DNA of 8,535 nucleotides from contig DJFQ01000091.1 in assembly GCA_002432095.1 (NCBI GenBank), forward strand, positions 8,129-16,663, in the 5' to 3' direction. The position numbers and the translations under genes are program-made. The notes under the pieces are model-generated. The model did not search any database. It was not told the DNA's origin and saw nothing but the letters and a program-made list of their open reading frames with translations. Positions 1-6,233 of this stretch are shown piece by piece (within the stretch, counting starts at the first letter, position 1; each line of letters begins with the position of its first letter). Origin of the DNA: Marinagarivorans sp. UBA5868. Its GTDB lineage: Bacteria; Pseudomonadota; Gammaproteobacteria; Pseudomonadales; Cellvibrionaceae.

Positions 1-293
1 GCTTGCGTGGGATTGGTGGCGCCCATCAATTCGCGGTTTAACTTGATGGCATTGTCCCCTTCCAGAACCTGGACTATGACCGGGCCAGAGGTCATAAAAT
101 CCACCAGTGGGCCAAAGAAGGGGCGTTCTTTATGCTCGGCGTAAAAACCTTCGGCCTGCGCGCGTGACAGATGAATCATTTTGGCCGCAACCACTTGTAG
201 GTTAGCGTCTTCAAAACGAGTGATGATTTTGCCTATAACGTTCTTACCGACGGCATCAGGCTTGATGATGGACAAGGTTCTTTCAACGGCCAT
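1..293 (-). CDS. ndk: Nucleoside diphosphate kinase, N-terminal part (cut by window edge)
   Basis: Transfers the terminal phosphate from ATP to nucleoside diphosphates through a phospho-histidine intermediate, balancing cytosolic NTP and dNTP pools. The visible 97 codons start [18 protein letters not shown], the classic NDK opening with the nucleotide-contacting lysine at residue 11 in the KPDAVGK motif. The [12 protein letters not shown] block (about 49-60) and RELMGATNP block (about 87-95) are also present. The catalytic histidine (near residue 117 in the family) lies past the left edge, so activity cannot be judged. The family is usually about 140 residues, so roughly a third is missing. 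The start is ATG at 293, preceded by GAGGAG with a 6-base spacing. The gene has its own promoter with a leader of about 110 nt (see 412-441). In many gammaproteobacteria ndk lies close downstream of the Fe-S assembly genes; here three unrelated genes intervene. Confidence 0.97.
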   Translation of the reverse strand, partial: MAVERTLSIIKPDAVGKNVIGKIITRFEDANLQVVAAKMIHLSRAQAEGFYAEHKERPFFGPLVDFMTSGPVIVQVLEGDNAIKLNRELMGATNPTQ

Positions 294-411
294 GGATTTC
301 TCCTCAGGGTTTTAAGCGGCTACGGTCATGGCAAACACGCGATCGCCTTCAGGTTTACAACGCGAGTCCGGGAACACCGGCCCACAGATGGTACGGGCAA
401 AAAATCGCGCA

Positions 412-441
412 ATTATACGGACAAACCCCGTTCTGTGTAAG
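412..441 (-). promoter_or_regulatory. Probable sigma-70 promoter of ndk
   Basis: On the minus strand a perfect -10 box TATAAT (417-412) follows a -35-like CTTACA (441-436, four of six consensus bases) with an 18-base spacer. Transcription would start near 405, leaving a leader of about 110 nt before the ndk ATG at 293. The intervening leader holds no clear hairpin and no convincing gene. The perfect -10 makes this the strongest promoter call in the window; it has not been tested against alternatives. Confidence 0.65.
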
Positions 442-449
442 CTGCGGAC

Positions 450-478
450 TGGAGAGAGCACGCCAATCGTGTTATTAG
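450..478 (+). promoter_or_regulatory. Weak candidate promoter for the flavodoxin-fold gene
   Basis: TGGAGA (450-455) and TATTAG (473-478) each match four of six sigma-70 consensus bases and sit 17 bases apart. Transcription would start about 27 bases before the ATG at 511. This region overlaps the upstream side of the divergent ndk promoter. The match is weak and could be chance. Confidence 0.25.
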
Positions 479-510
479 CCACCCTCTTCCATCCAAACGG
501 AGAGCAGACC

Positions 511-972
511 ATGGGGAATTCGTTGTTGATCGTCGCCCATACTCCATCTCCCAATACAACGGATCTGGTGCAGGCCATGGCGAACAGCTGCGCAAAACAA
601 AGCGCTCTTATATGCCGCGTGGTGCCACCACTTAAAGCCGGCGCAGACGATGTGTTCGCCGCCAAAGGGGTATTGCTCTTCACGCCGGAAAATTTCGGTT
701 ACATGTGCGGGGCGATGAAAGACTTCTTTGAACGGATTTATTATCCCTGCCTGGAACACACCCAGGGATTGCCCTACTGTTTGTGTGTCCGCGCAGGCCA
801 AGACGACGGCAGCGGCGCCGCCACCTCGGTAAAACGCATTGTCACAGGGTTACGTTGGCGCGAGGCCCAACCCGTGCTTTTATGTACAGGCGCATACCAG
901 GGTCATTTCCTCGACACTGCAGCTGAATTTGCCGCCACTTTTGCCGCCGGCTTGGAAATGGGGGTTTTTTAG
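511..972 (+). CDS. Flavodoxin-fold protein / NAD(P)H-dependent FMN-type oxidoreductase family
   Basis: A 153-residue cytosolic protein with a flavodoxin-like fold. It opens MGNSLLIVAHTPSPNT, a first beta strand followed by a phosphate-binding-type loop (residues 10-16) as in flavodoxins. It then shows TPENFGYMCGAMKDFFER (58-75), the segment that contacts the flavin ring in the NADPH-dependent FMN reductase and flavodoxin families. Further beta strands are at 88-94 and 120-127 (PVLLCTGAYQG). It probably binds FMN and moves electrons; the substrate or partner is not evident. An open frame extends upstream to 328, but ATG 511 is preferred because GGAGAG sits 6 bases before it and the fold begins there; the extension lacks family character. 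It is divergent from ndk and converges on the FAD-dependent dehydrogenase with a 39-bp stop-to-stop gap that has no clear terminator. Family assignment is confident, specific function is not. Confidence 0.85.
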   Translation: MGNSLLIVAHTPSPNTTDLVQAMANSCAKQSALICRVVPPLKAGADDVFAAKGVLLFTPENFGYMCGAMKDFFERIYYPCLEHTQGLPYCLCVRAGQDDGSGAATSVKRIVTGLRWREAQPVLLCTGAYQGHFLDTAAEFAATFAAGLEMGVF

Positions 973-1011
973 GGTGGCATGGCGCCAGCACAAAAGATTC
1001 GATGTCCTGGG

Positions 1012-2622
1012 TCAGCGTTCTTCCAATATGGCAAGCGCGACCGCCTCTGCCACCTTGATACCGTCCACACCCGCGGACAAAATGCCCCCCGCATAACCTG
1101 CACCCTCGCCCGCTGGGTAGAGCCCGCGAATATTAAGGCTCTGCAAACTTGTCGAATCCCGCGTTATCCGCACTGGCGATGACGTGCGGGTCTCCACCCC
1201 AGTGAGAAGGGCGTCTGCGCGATCAAAGCCGCGCATTTGTCGGCCGAAATGCGGTAGCGCTTCGCGTATCGCTTCAATTGCGTAATGCGGTAATGAAGGA
1301 TGTAAATCCCCCAGGAGCACCCCAGGCTTGTATGAGGGAACGACCTCGCCAAGTGTTTGTGACGGGCGGGCTTTAAGAAAATCGCCGACCAATTGCGCAG
1401 GCGCGCAATAGTCCTCTCCCCCCAACAAGTACGCATGAGCTTCCAATGACTCCTGCAGCGCGATTCCCGCAAGCGGGCCTCCGGGAAAATCCTGATCAGG
1501 ATTTATCCCCACTACAATGCCCGCATTGGCGTTGCGCTCGTTGCGTGAATATTGGCTCATGCCATTAGTCACTACTCTGCCGGGCTCGGAAGTAGCCGCC
1601 ACGACTGTGCCGCCAGGGCACATACAAAAGCTGTAAACCGCGCGACCATTACGCGCGTGATGCACTAATTTATAGTCCGCCGCTCCTAACTGCGGATGCC
1701 CGGCAAATTTTCCCAGGCGAGCTTTGTCGATAAGGCTTTGGGGGTGCTCGATGCGAAAGCCAATAGCAAATGGTTTGGCTTCAACATAGACACCCCGCTC
1801 GTGCAATTTGCGAAATGTATCGCGCGCGCTGTGGCCGAGAGCAAGGACCACATGGCGACTGAGAATCTCCTCGCCGGTAGTTAGTACGACACCTTCCATG
1901 CGCCCGTTGCGAATAATAAAGTCTTCAACCTTACTCTCGAATCGCACATCTCCGCCGAGACGCTTGATTTCCTCACGCATGGAGGAAACAACGCCCGTGA
2001 GACGAAAGGTGCCTATATGAGGTTTGCTGACATAGAGAATTTCATCCGGCGCGCCCGCACGAACAAATTCTTCCATCACCTTGCGGCCGTAAAATTTCGG
2101 GTCTTTTATCTGGCTGTATAGTTTGCCATCTGAAAAAAGACCAGCTCCGCCCTCACCGAACTGCACATTGGATTCAGGAGTAAGCACTTTTTTTCGCCAA
2201 AGCCCCCAGGTGTCTTTGGTGCGCCGTCGCACATCGCGACCGCGTTCCAATACCAGGGGCTTAAATCCCATCTGCGCCAGCGTGAGCGCAGCGAACAAAC
2301 CACATGGGCCAAAGCCGATAATAATTGGCCGGCCACAATCCTGCGGAGCAACTGCCACAGGTTTGTACCGCACATCGGGCGCTGGGCGAATATTGCGATC
2401 GTCCCGGAAACGCTCTAGCAGGGCCGCTTCATTGCCCACCGTTACGTCGATCACATAGATAAATAGAATATCGCTATTTTTTTTGCGCGCGTCGTAGCTG
2501 CGTTTAAAGAGCGAGTAATCGAGTAAAGCATCCTCGCCAATTCCAAGGCGATGAAGAATGGCACTGCGCAAATCCGCAGCGGAGTGATCAATAGGAAGGG
2601 CAAGCTCGGTAATACGAATCAT
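1012..2622 (-). CDS. FAD-dependent dehydrogenase of unknown substrate (COG2509-like NAD(P)/FAD oxidoreductase)
   Basis: A 536-residue soluble flavoprotein. Residues 1-90 form a small N-terminal domain (RITELALPIDH, then LFKRSYDARKK at 38-48) typical of this family. A Rossmann FAD-binding motif GFGPCG follows at 103-108, with the ribose-binding acidic end LVLERG at 123-128. Next is GEGGAGLFSDGKL (156-168), a family hallmark. The C-terminal FAD contact GLYPAGEGAGYAGGI lies at 500-514. The family is widespread in bacteria but its substrate is, to my knowledge, unknown. No membrane segment or signal peptide is seen. The frame is open upstream to 2733, but ATG 2622 is chosen because family homology begins at MIRITEL and the extra 37 residues look like translated leader; a weak AGG lies 6 bases before it. 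Divergent from the outer-membrane gene and convergent with the flavodoxin-fold gene, it might form a redox pair with the latter, which is inference only. Confidence 0.9.
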   Translation of the reverse strand: MIRITELALPIDHSAADLRSAILHRLGIGEDALLDYSLFKRSYDARKKNSDILFIYVIDVTVGNEAALLERFRDDRNIRPAPDVRYKPVAVAPQDCGRPIIIGFGPCGLFAALTLAQMGFKPLVLERGRDVRRRTKDTWGLWRKKVLTPESNVQFGEGGAGLFSDGKLYSQIKDPKFYGRKVMEEFVRAGAPDEILYVSKPHIGTFRLTGVVSSMREEIKRLGGDVRFESKVEDFIIRNGRMEGVVLTTGEEILSRHVVLALGHSARDTFRKLHERGVYVEAKPFAIGFRIEHPQSLIDKARLGKFAGHPQLGAADYKLVHHARNGRAVYSFCMCPGGTVVAATSEPGRVVTNGMSQYSRNERNANAGIVVGINPDQDFPGGPLAGIALQESLEAHAYLLGGEDYCAPAQLVGDFLKARPSQTLGEVVPSYKPGVLLGDLHPSLPHYAIEAIREALPHFGRQMRGFDRADALLTGVETRTSSPVRITRDSTSLQSLNIRGLYPAGEGAGYAGGILSAGVDGIKVAEAVALAILEER

Positions 2623-2668
2623 AAAAAACCTGGCCGGTCGCTCCGGCAAAGGAAACTGAACGGAGCGG

Positions 2669-2674
2669 ATTGTA
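2669..2674 (-). promoter_or_regulatory. Candidate -10 box for the FAD-dependent dehydrogenase gene
   Basis: TACAAT on the minus strand matches the sigma-70 -10 consensus at five of six positions, and would give a leader of about 40 bases before the ATG at 2622. The hexamer 17 bases upstream (TGGTGC) is a poor -35, so the promoter would need an activator or is a chance match. Confidence 0.3.
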
Positions 2675-2768
2675 CTCCCCGGGGTCGACTCGCACCAGGA
2701 GGCGCCACGCCGCAAACCAGACTGCACCACCATATGGCACTAATCCTGCAAACGAGCAAAACGCTTAA

Positions 2769-2786
2769 TTCTGAAATTATTCAGAA
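2769..2786. promoter_or_regulatory. Perfect 7-4-7 inverted repeat upstream of the outer-membrane gene (operator-like)
   Basis: TTCTGAA and TTCAGAA are exact inverted copies separated by ATTA, ending 29 bases before the ATG at 2816. The AT-rich dyad resembles a binding site for a dimeric transcription factor, or it could form a hairpin in the 5' leader. No convincing sigma-70 -35/-10 pair was found around it. The regulator is unknown. Confidence 0.45.
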
Positions 2787-2815
2787 CAGGTAACCTAAAA
2801 AATGGGGAGTTTATT

Positions 2816-3523
2816 ATGAATCGAAAAATCTTATCTGCCGCCGTACTCGCCGCATCTGTTGCACCTTTTTCCGCCATTGCGGCACAGGACATTAGTTACC
2901 GCTATGTTGAAGCGGAATATGTCGTTCAAGATGTGGATATGTATGAAGATGATGATGCATTCGATAACGTTATCGAAGACGTAGATGATGGCGACGGATT
3001 TAAAGTCGGGGCATCCTTTGCCTTTACCAATAATCTCTTTATTTTTGGTAATTATGCGCAAACTCAGGCAGATTTTACATTTATCAACGACAACGCCGCC
3101 TTAGTTCCCGACGATGTCGATGTCAAAACCCTGCAGCTCGGCTTGGGTTATTTTGCGCCGATTAATATGAACACCGACTTTGTTGTCCGCGCCGCCTATA
3201 TGGATGTGGATTATGGTGAATTCGCCAGCGGTGGACAAGACCAGGATGTTACCGACCCTGACACAACATTCGGTGATGTTTGGGATGACCTGAACGAAGA
3301 TTCCAGTGATGGCTACTTTGTCGATGCGGGTGTTCGTGCGCAAACAGTAGAGTGGCTGGAATTGGGTGGCGGTGTTCGTTATACCGATCTTGATTCTGGA
3401 GATGATTTTTCCGTTTTCGGTAATGCCTTGTTCGAAATCAATCAAAACCTGGGCATCAACTTGACCGCGAGCATCGGTGACAACCTGTCTTCTTATGGCC
3501 TCGGTTTCCGTTACTCCATGTAA
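2816..3523 (+). CDS. Exported, highly acidic outer-membrane beta-barrel protein (Ax21-like)
   Basis: A 235-residue precursor with a clear Sec signal peptide: basic MNRK start, hydrophobic core LSAAVLAASVAPFSA, and likely cleavage after IAA at residue 23. The mature 212 residues show alternating strands rich in aromatic and glycine residues (DGFKVGASFAF, LQLGLGYFAP, DFVVRAAYMDVDY, GYFVDAGVRAQ, LELGGGVRYTD, GLGFRYSM), consistent with a small barrel of about eight strands. The opening SYRYVEAEYV recalls, from memory, the SYNYVEGGYV-type start of Ax21-like proteins. By hand count the mature part has 34 Asp, 9 Glu and only 7 Lys/Arg, with Asp clusters at 39-60 and 142-165 that likely lie in surface loops. 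It has no cysteine. The last residue is Met rather than the terminal Phe common in barrel proteins. GGAG lies 6 bases before the ATG. It is monocistronic, ended by the palindromic terminator at 3550-3579. Function is unknown. Confidence 0.85.
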   Translation: MNRKILSAAVLAASVAPFSAIAAQDISYRYVEAEYVVQDVDMYEDDDAFDNVIEDVDDGDGFKVGASFAFTNNLFIFGNYAQTQADFTFINDNAALVPDDVDVKTLQLGLGYFAPINMNTDFVVRAAYMDVDYGEFASGGQDQDVTDPDTTFGDVWDDLNEDSSDGYFVDAGVRAQTVEWLELGGGVRYTDLDSGDDFSVFGNALFEINQNLGINLTASIGDNLSSYGLGFRYSM

Positions 3524-3549
3524 GAAATCAGATCAATGTAGCGAGACAG

Positions 3550-3579
3550 AAAAAAGCGCAGCCTAGGCTGCGCTTTTTT
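3550..3579. terminator. Bidirectional intrinsic terminator (perfect 30-bp palindrome)
   Basis: A perfect palindrome whose core is GCGCAGCCTAGGCTGCGC flanked by six A on the left and six T on the right, so each strand gives a GC-rich hairpin followed by a U run. It starts 26 bases after the stop of the outer-membrane gene (3523) and lies 20 bases past the sufE stop on the other strand. It can therefore end both convergent transcripts, including the whole suf operon. Confidence 0.93.
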
Positions 3580-3599
3580 AGTTTGCGCCGACACTATTT

Positions 3600-4034
3600 T
3601 TAGTGCGTGCTAACACTAGTCGCCATACTCTGAATCCTCTTAACCATTGAACGCAGACCATTGCCACGTGTCGGGCTAAGATGCTTGATCAAACCCAATT
3701 GATCGAAATAATTTTCGATATCGAACTCAGTAATCTGCTTTGGGGTTTTGCCGTTATAGGCAGCCAGCACCACACCCAACAAACCTTTAACAATAAAAGC
3801 GTCGCTGTCCACTTCGAACCACATACGCCCATCGACTTCCTCACCGTCGATCCAAACTTGACTTTGGCAGCCTCTCACAAGATGAACATCATCTTTTTTT
3901 GCCGCCTCCATCTCCGGCAACTCCTTACCGAGATCGATAATATATTTGTACCGATCTTCCCAGCTATCAAAAAAACCCACCGTATCAATAATATCGTCGG
4001 CCGTTATGGTGCTGCCAAAAGGACTGGTTTTCAT
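3600..4034 (-). CDS. sufE: SufE, sulfur acceptor and activator of the SufS cysteine desulfurase
   Basis: SufE takes the persulfide sulfur from SufS on its own cysteine and passes it to the SufB scaffold, stimulating SufS activity. The 144-residue protein has the family hallmarks: WEDRYKYIIDLGKELPEM (25-42), then VRGCQSQVW with the acceptor cysteine at residue 56. GLLGVVLAAYNGKTP (about 84-98) and LSPTRGNGLRSMV close the fold. Length fits the family (about 140). It is the last gene of the operon. Its ATG shares one base with the sufT stop (TAATG), and no good ribosome-binding site is seen, which suggests translational coupling to sufT. The shared terminator follows 20 bases after its stop. Confidence 0.97.
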   Translation of the reverse strand: MKTSPFGSTITADDIIDTVGFFDSWEDRYKYIIDLGKELPEMEAAKKDDVHLVRGCQSQVWIDGEEVDGRMWFEVDSDAFIVKGLLGVVLAAYNGKTPKQITEFDIENYFDQLGLIKHLSPTRGNGLRSMVKRIQSMATSVSTH

Positions 4035-4570
4035 TAGTAAAACATTCCGGTTTCAAGCTGTGCTTCTTCGGACATCATATGGCGACTCCACGGAGGATCG
4101 AACACTAACTCAACCTCCACAGATTTGACGTTAGGTACCAGCGCAACACGATATTTAACGTCTCCCACCAGTACAGGCCCCATGCCACAACCAGGTGCGG
4201 TAAGCGTCATATCGATTAACACCTTGCCATTCTCCTGATCGATCAATACTTTATAAATAAGTCCGAGGCTCTTTAAATTGACAGGTATTTCCGGATCGTA
4301 AACGGTCTCCAGTGCCTGCCAGATTTGTTCTTCGTGAATTTTTCCATCACCGGGATTCGAGAACTCTAATTCAAACTTTTCCATTCCCAATGCGTCGGCA
4401 TCTGTACCGTCGACTCGAACCATATTTCCCTGATAAACCACGGTAAAGTTGCCACCCAGGGATTGCGTTATGGTGACGAAGGTATGCGCGGGAATGGTTA
4501 CCGGCGACCCTACTGGAACAAGACGCCCCGGACAATCTCTCACCGTGGCGACTACTCGTTGTTCAGACAT
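4034..4570 (-). CDS. sufT: SufT, Fe-S assembly accessory factor with MIP18/DUF59 domain
   Basis: A 178-residue protein. The N-terminal 70 residues (VPVGSPVTIPAHTFVTITQSLGGNFTV region, 18-45) are the extension found in SufT-type proteins. The C-terminal part is a MIP18 (DUF59) domain with the conserved DPEIP at 92-96, LTAPGCGMGP containing the conserved cysteine at 128, and DPPW at 158-161. SufT proteins help deliver or mature Fe-S clusters, shown in other bacteria to matter most under high Fe-S demand; the exact biochemical role is not settled. The start ATG 4570 is 24 bases after the sufA stop with only a weak GGGT ahead, and its stop overlaps the sufE start by one base. Position inside the suf operon supports the assignment. 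Confidence 0.93.
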   Translation of the reverse strand: MSEQRVVATVRDCPGRLVPVGSPVTIPAHTFVTITQSLGGNFTVVYQGNMVRVDGTDADALGMEKFELEFSNPGDGKIHEEQIWQALETVYDPEIPVNLKSLGLIYKVLIDQENGKVLIDMTLTAPGCGMGPVLVGDVKYRVALVPNVKSVEVELVFDPPWSRHMMSEEAQLETGMFY

Positions 4571-4594
4571 ATCGTTTACCCGACGCTCGTCGAT

Positions 4595-4960
4595 TTATAC
4601 ACTGAAGCTTTCGCCACATCCGCAGGCATCTTTTATATTCGGGTTATTCATCACCAGATTGCGATTGAGCCCCACCTGGGTGAAATCAATTTCCAACCCC
4701 TTCAAAGCGGCGAGGCTGCCGGTTTCGACATAAAGTTCGACACCTTCCGTTAAAGTTCTCACAGTATCGACTGGCATAGGGCCATCCACCTCTTCGATTA
4801 CATACTTAAATCCGGTGCAGCCGCTTTCTTTAAGGCTGATGCGCACACCTTTTTTGGCGTTTTTCTCCAAAAGGCGGCGAAAATGCGCGAGTGCGGCATC
4901 GGAAACCAAGATGGAGTTGATCAATTCCCGGGGCGTGCTGTTGTACGTTTCAACTGGCAT
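4595..4960 (-). CDS. sufA: A-type Fe-S carrier protein (SufA/IscA family)
   Basis: A 121-residue HesB/IscA-fold protein that accepts clusters from the SufBCD scaffold and transfers them to target apoproteins. The three invariant cluster-ligand cysteines are present: C48 in ESGCTGFKY, and C113 and C115 in ACGCGESFSV at the C terminus. Length matches SufA of E. coli (122). A variable N-terminal lead (MPVETYNSTPRELINS) precedes the conserved ILVSDAALAHF start of the fold. It lies 15 bases downstream of sufS. The ribosome-binding site is poor (GCGGGT), and an 8-codon mini-ORF that overlaps the sufS stop runs through its start (see findings). Placement in the suf operon favours SufA over IscA or ErpA, but sequence alone would not separate these subfamilies. 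Confidence 0.93.
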   Translation of the reverse strand: MPVETYNSTPRELINSILVSDAALAHFRRLLEKNAKKGVRISLKESGCTGFKYVIEEVDGPMPVDTVRTLTEGVELYVETGSLAALKGLEIDFTQVGLNRNLVMNNPNIKDACGCGESFSV

Positions 4961-4975
4961 AAAATGATACCCGCA

Positions 4976-6199
4976 TTACTGGAGCAAAAATGTTTTGACT
5001 TTTGCAATAGCCGCAAACAGCCGATGCAAATCATCCAGGTTGTTGTAAATGGACAGCGACGCCCGCACAGTACCCGGTATCCCGAGATGCGCCATCAGCG
5101 GTTGAGCGCAGTGATGTCCTGTGCGCACCGCAACTCCCTGCTGGTCCAACAAGGTACCAACATCCGCCGGGTGTGCGCCCGGCATTAAAAAACTGTACAC
5201 ACCTACCGCTTGTTGCGGCGCGCAAACGCGCTGCAGGCCGTGCTCTTCACCCAACAAGATCGCGGTTTTCAACAGATTATTTTCATGCGCCTGCAGGGCC
5301 GCCCGATCGATATTTTCGAGATAGTCCAGAGCAGCAGCCATACCGATAGCACCTGCAATATCTGGGGTGCCCGCTTCAAATTTATAGGGGAGATGGTTAA
5401 ATGTAGTGCCAGCAAAACTCACTGTTTCGATCATCTCGCCACCGCCCTGATAGGGCGGCATTTGCTCCAGCAGCGCTTCCCGCCCCCAAAGCACACCTAT
5501 GCCTGTAGGCCCAAAAGCCTTATGGCCAGAAAACGCATAAAAATCGCAACCAAGATCCTGCACATCAACCGAAAAATGCGCTATCGCTTGGGCACCATCC
5601 ACCACAATTTTCGCACCCGCACTGTGGGCATATTGCGCCATCAATTTAACCGGGTTCACGGTGCCCAACGCGTTGGACACATGATTGACCGCGACGATCT
5701 TGACGCGCTCATCAAGCAGCGCCTGATATGCATCAAGATCCAGATCACCACGTGTATCAATAGGAATGGCAACCACATGCGCGCCGCGCTCCGCTGCGAT
5801 CATTTGCCAGGGCACGATATTGGAGTGATGTTCCAAAGTGGACACAAGAATTTTATCGCCGGCCTGCAGGGCAATACGCCCGTAAGCACTGGCAACAAGA
5901 TTAATGGATTCAGTAGTGCCCCTCGTCCAGATAACCTGTTCGCTTTTCGGGCTATTGATAAAAGTGGCGACACGCCGACGTGCGTGTTCAAACGCGGTGG
6001 TGGCCCGGTCCGCCAAAGCGTGCGCCGCCCGATGAACATTGGAATTGTCCAAACAGTAATATCGATCCACTGCATCGATCACCATCTGTGGCTTTTGAGT
6101 GGTGGCAGCGCTATCGAGATACACCAGAGGCTGATCATGGACCCGCTGGTGCAATATCGGAAAATCACGCCGAATTTTTTCGGGATCGAACTGCGTCAT
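4976..6199 (-). CDS. sufS: SufS, PLP-dependent cysteine desulfurase (group II)
   Basis: Removes sulfur from L-cysteine, giving alanine and an enzyme-bound persulfide that SufE collects. From ATG 6199 the protein has 407 residues. Visible active-site parts are LEHHSN (122-127, histidine stacking on the PLP ring), VDGAQA with the PLP-contacting aspartate (D201), FSGHK with the Schiff-base lysine K227, and RTGHHCAQPLM with the catalytic cysteine C364, the same number as in E. coli SufS. RGTTESINLVA (93-103) and FEAGTPD (274-280) are also typical of the SufS/CsdA type. The frame is open to 6253, but ATG 6199 is preferred: GGAG lies exactly 6 bases before it, and family homology starts at FDPEKIRRDFP. 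Longer starts would overlap sufD. The gap to the sufD stop is 34 bp. Confidence 0.97.
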   Translation of the reverse strand: MTQFDPEKIRRDFPILHQRVHDQPLVYLDSAATTQKPQMVIDAVDRYYCLDNSNVHRAAHALADRATTAFEHARRRVATFINSPKSEQVIWTRGTTESINLVASAYGRIALQAGDKILVSTLEHHSNIVPWQMIAAERGAHVVAIPIDTRGDLDLDAYQALLDERVKIVAVNHVSNALGTVNPVKLMAQYAHSAGAKIVVDGAQAIAHFSVDVQDLGCDFYAFSGHKAFGPTGIGVLWGREALLEQMPPYQGGGEMIETVSFAGTTFNHLPYKFEAGTPDIAGAIGMAAALDYLENIDRAALQAHENNLLKTAILLGEEHGLQRVCAPQQAVGVYSFLMPGAHPADVGTLLDQQGVAVRTGHHCAQPLMAHLGIPGTVRASLSIYNNLDDLHRLFAAIAKVKTFLLQ

Positions 6200-6233
6200 A
6201 TTCATCTCCATGCTGCCACGCGATAGCGATTCA

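Noticed and set aside
328..510. N-terminal extension of the flavodoxin-fold gene
   Set aside because: The frame is open, but the flavodoxin fold begins at ATG 511, which has a well-placed GGAGAG. The extension overlaps the ndk promoter region.
312..683. 123-codon minus-strand frame upstream of ndk
   Set aside because: It covers the ndk promoter and leader and the antisense of the flavodoxin-fold gene. Translation shows no family character and the start has no ribosome-binding site.
973..1011. Possible terminator between the flavodoxin-fold and FAD genes
   Set aside because: Only a short TGGCGCCA palindrome with no U run on either strand; not enough to call.
2623..2733. 37-codon N-terminal extension of the FAD-dependent dehydrogenase
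   Set aside because: Family similarity begins at MIRITEL (2622), and the extension would include the candidate -10 box. It looks like untranslated leader.
3101..3445. 114-codon minus-strand frame opposite the barrel gene
   Set aside because: It is antisense to a gene with a clear signal peptide and barrel pattern; repetitive isoleucine/threonine content arises from the reverse of Asp and Val codons.
4571..4594. CGACGAGCGTCG inverted repeat between sufA and sufT
   Set aside because: The loop would be two bases, or the stem only four pairs, which is too weak to call a structured element.
5210..6226. 338-codon open frame on the plus strand opposite sufS
   Set aside because: It is fully antisense to a clear sufS gene with an intact active site. 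Its translation has no recognisable family features and no good ribosome-binding site, so it is a codon-usage shadow.
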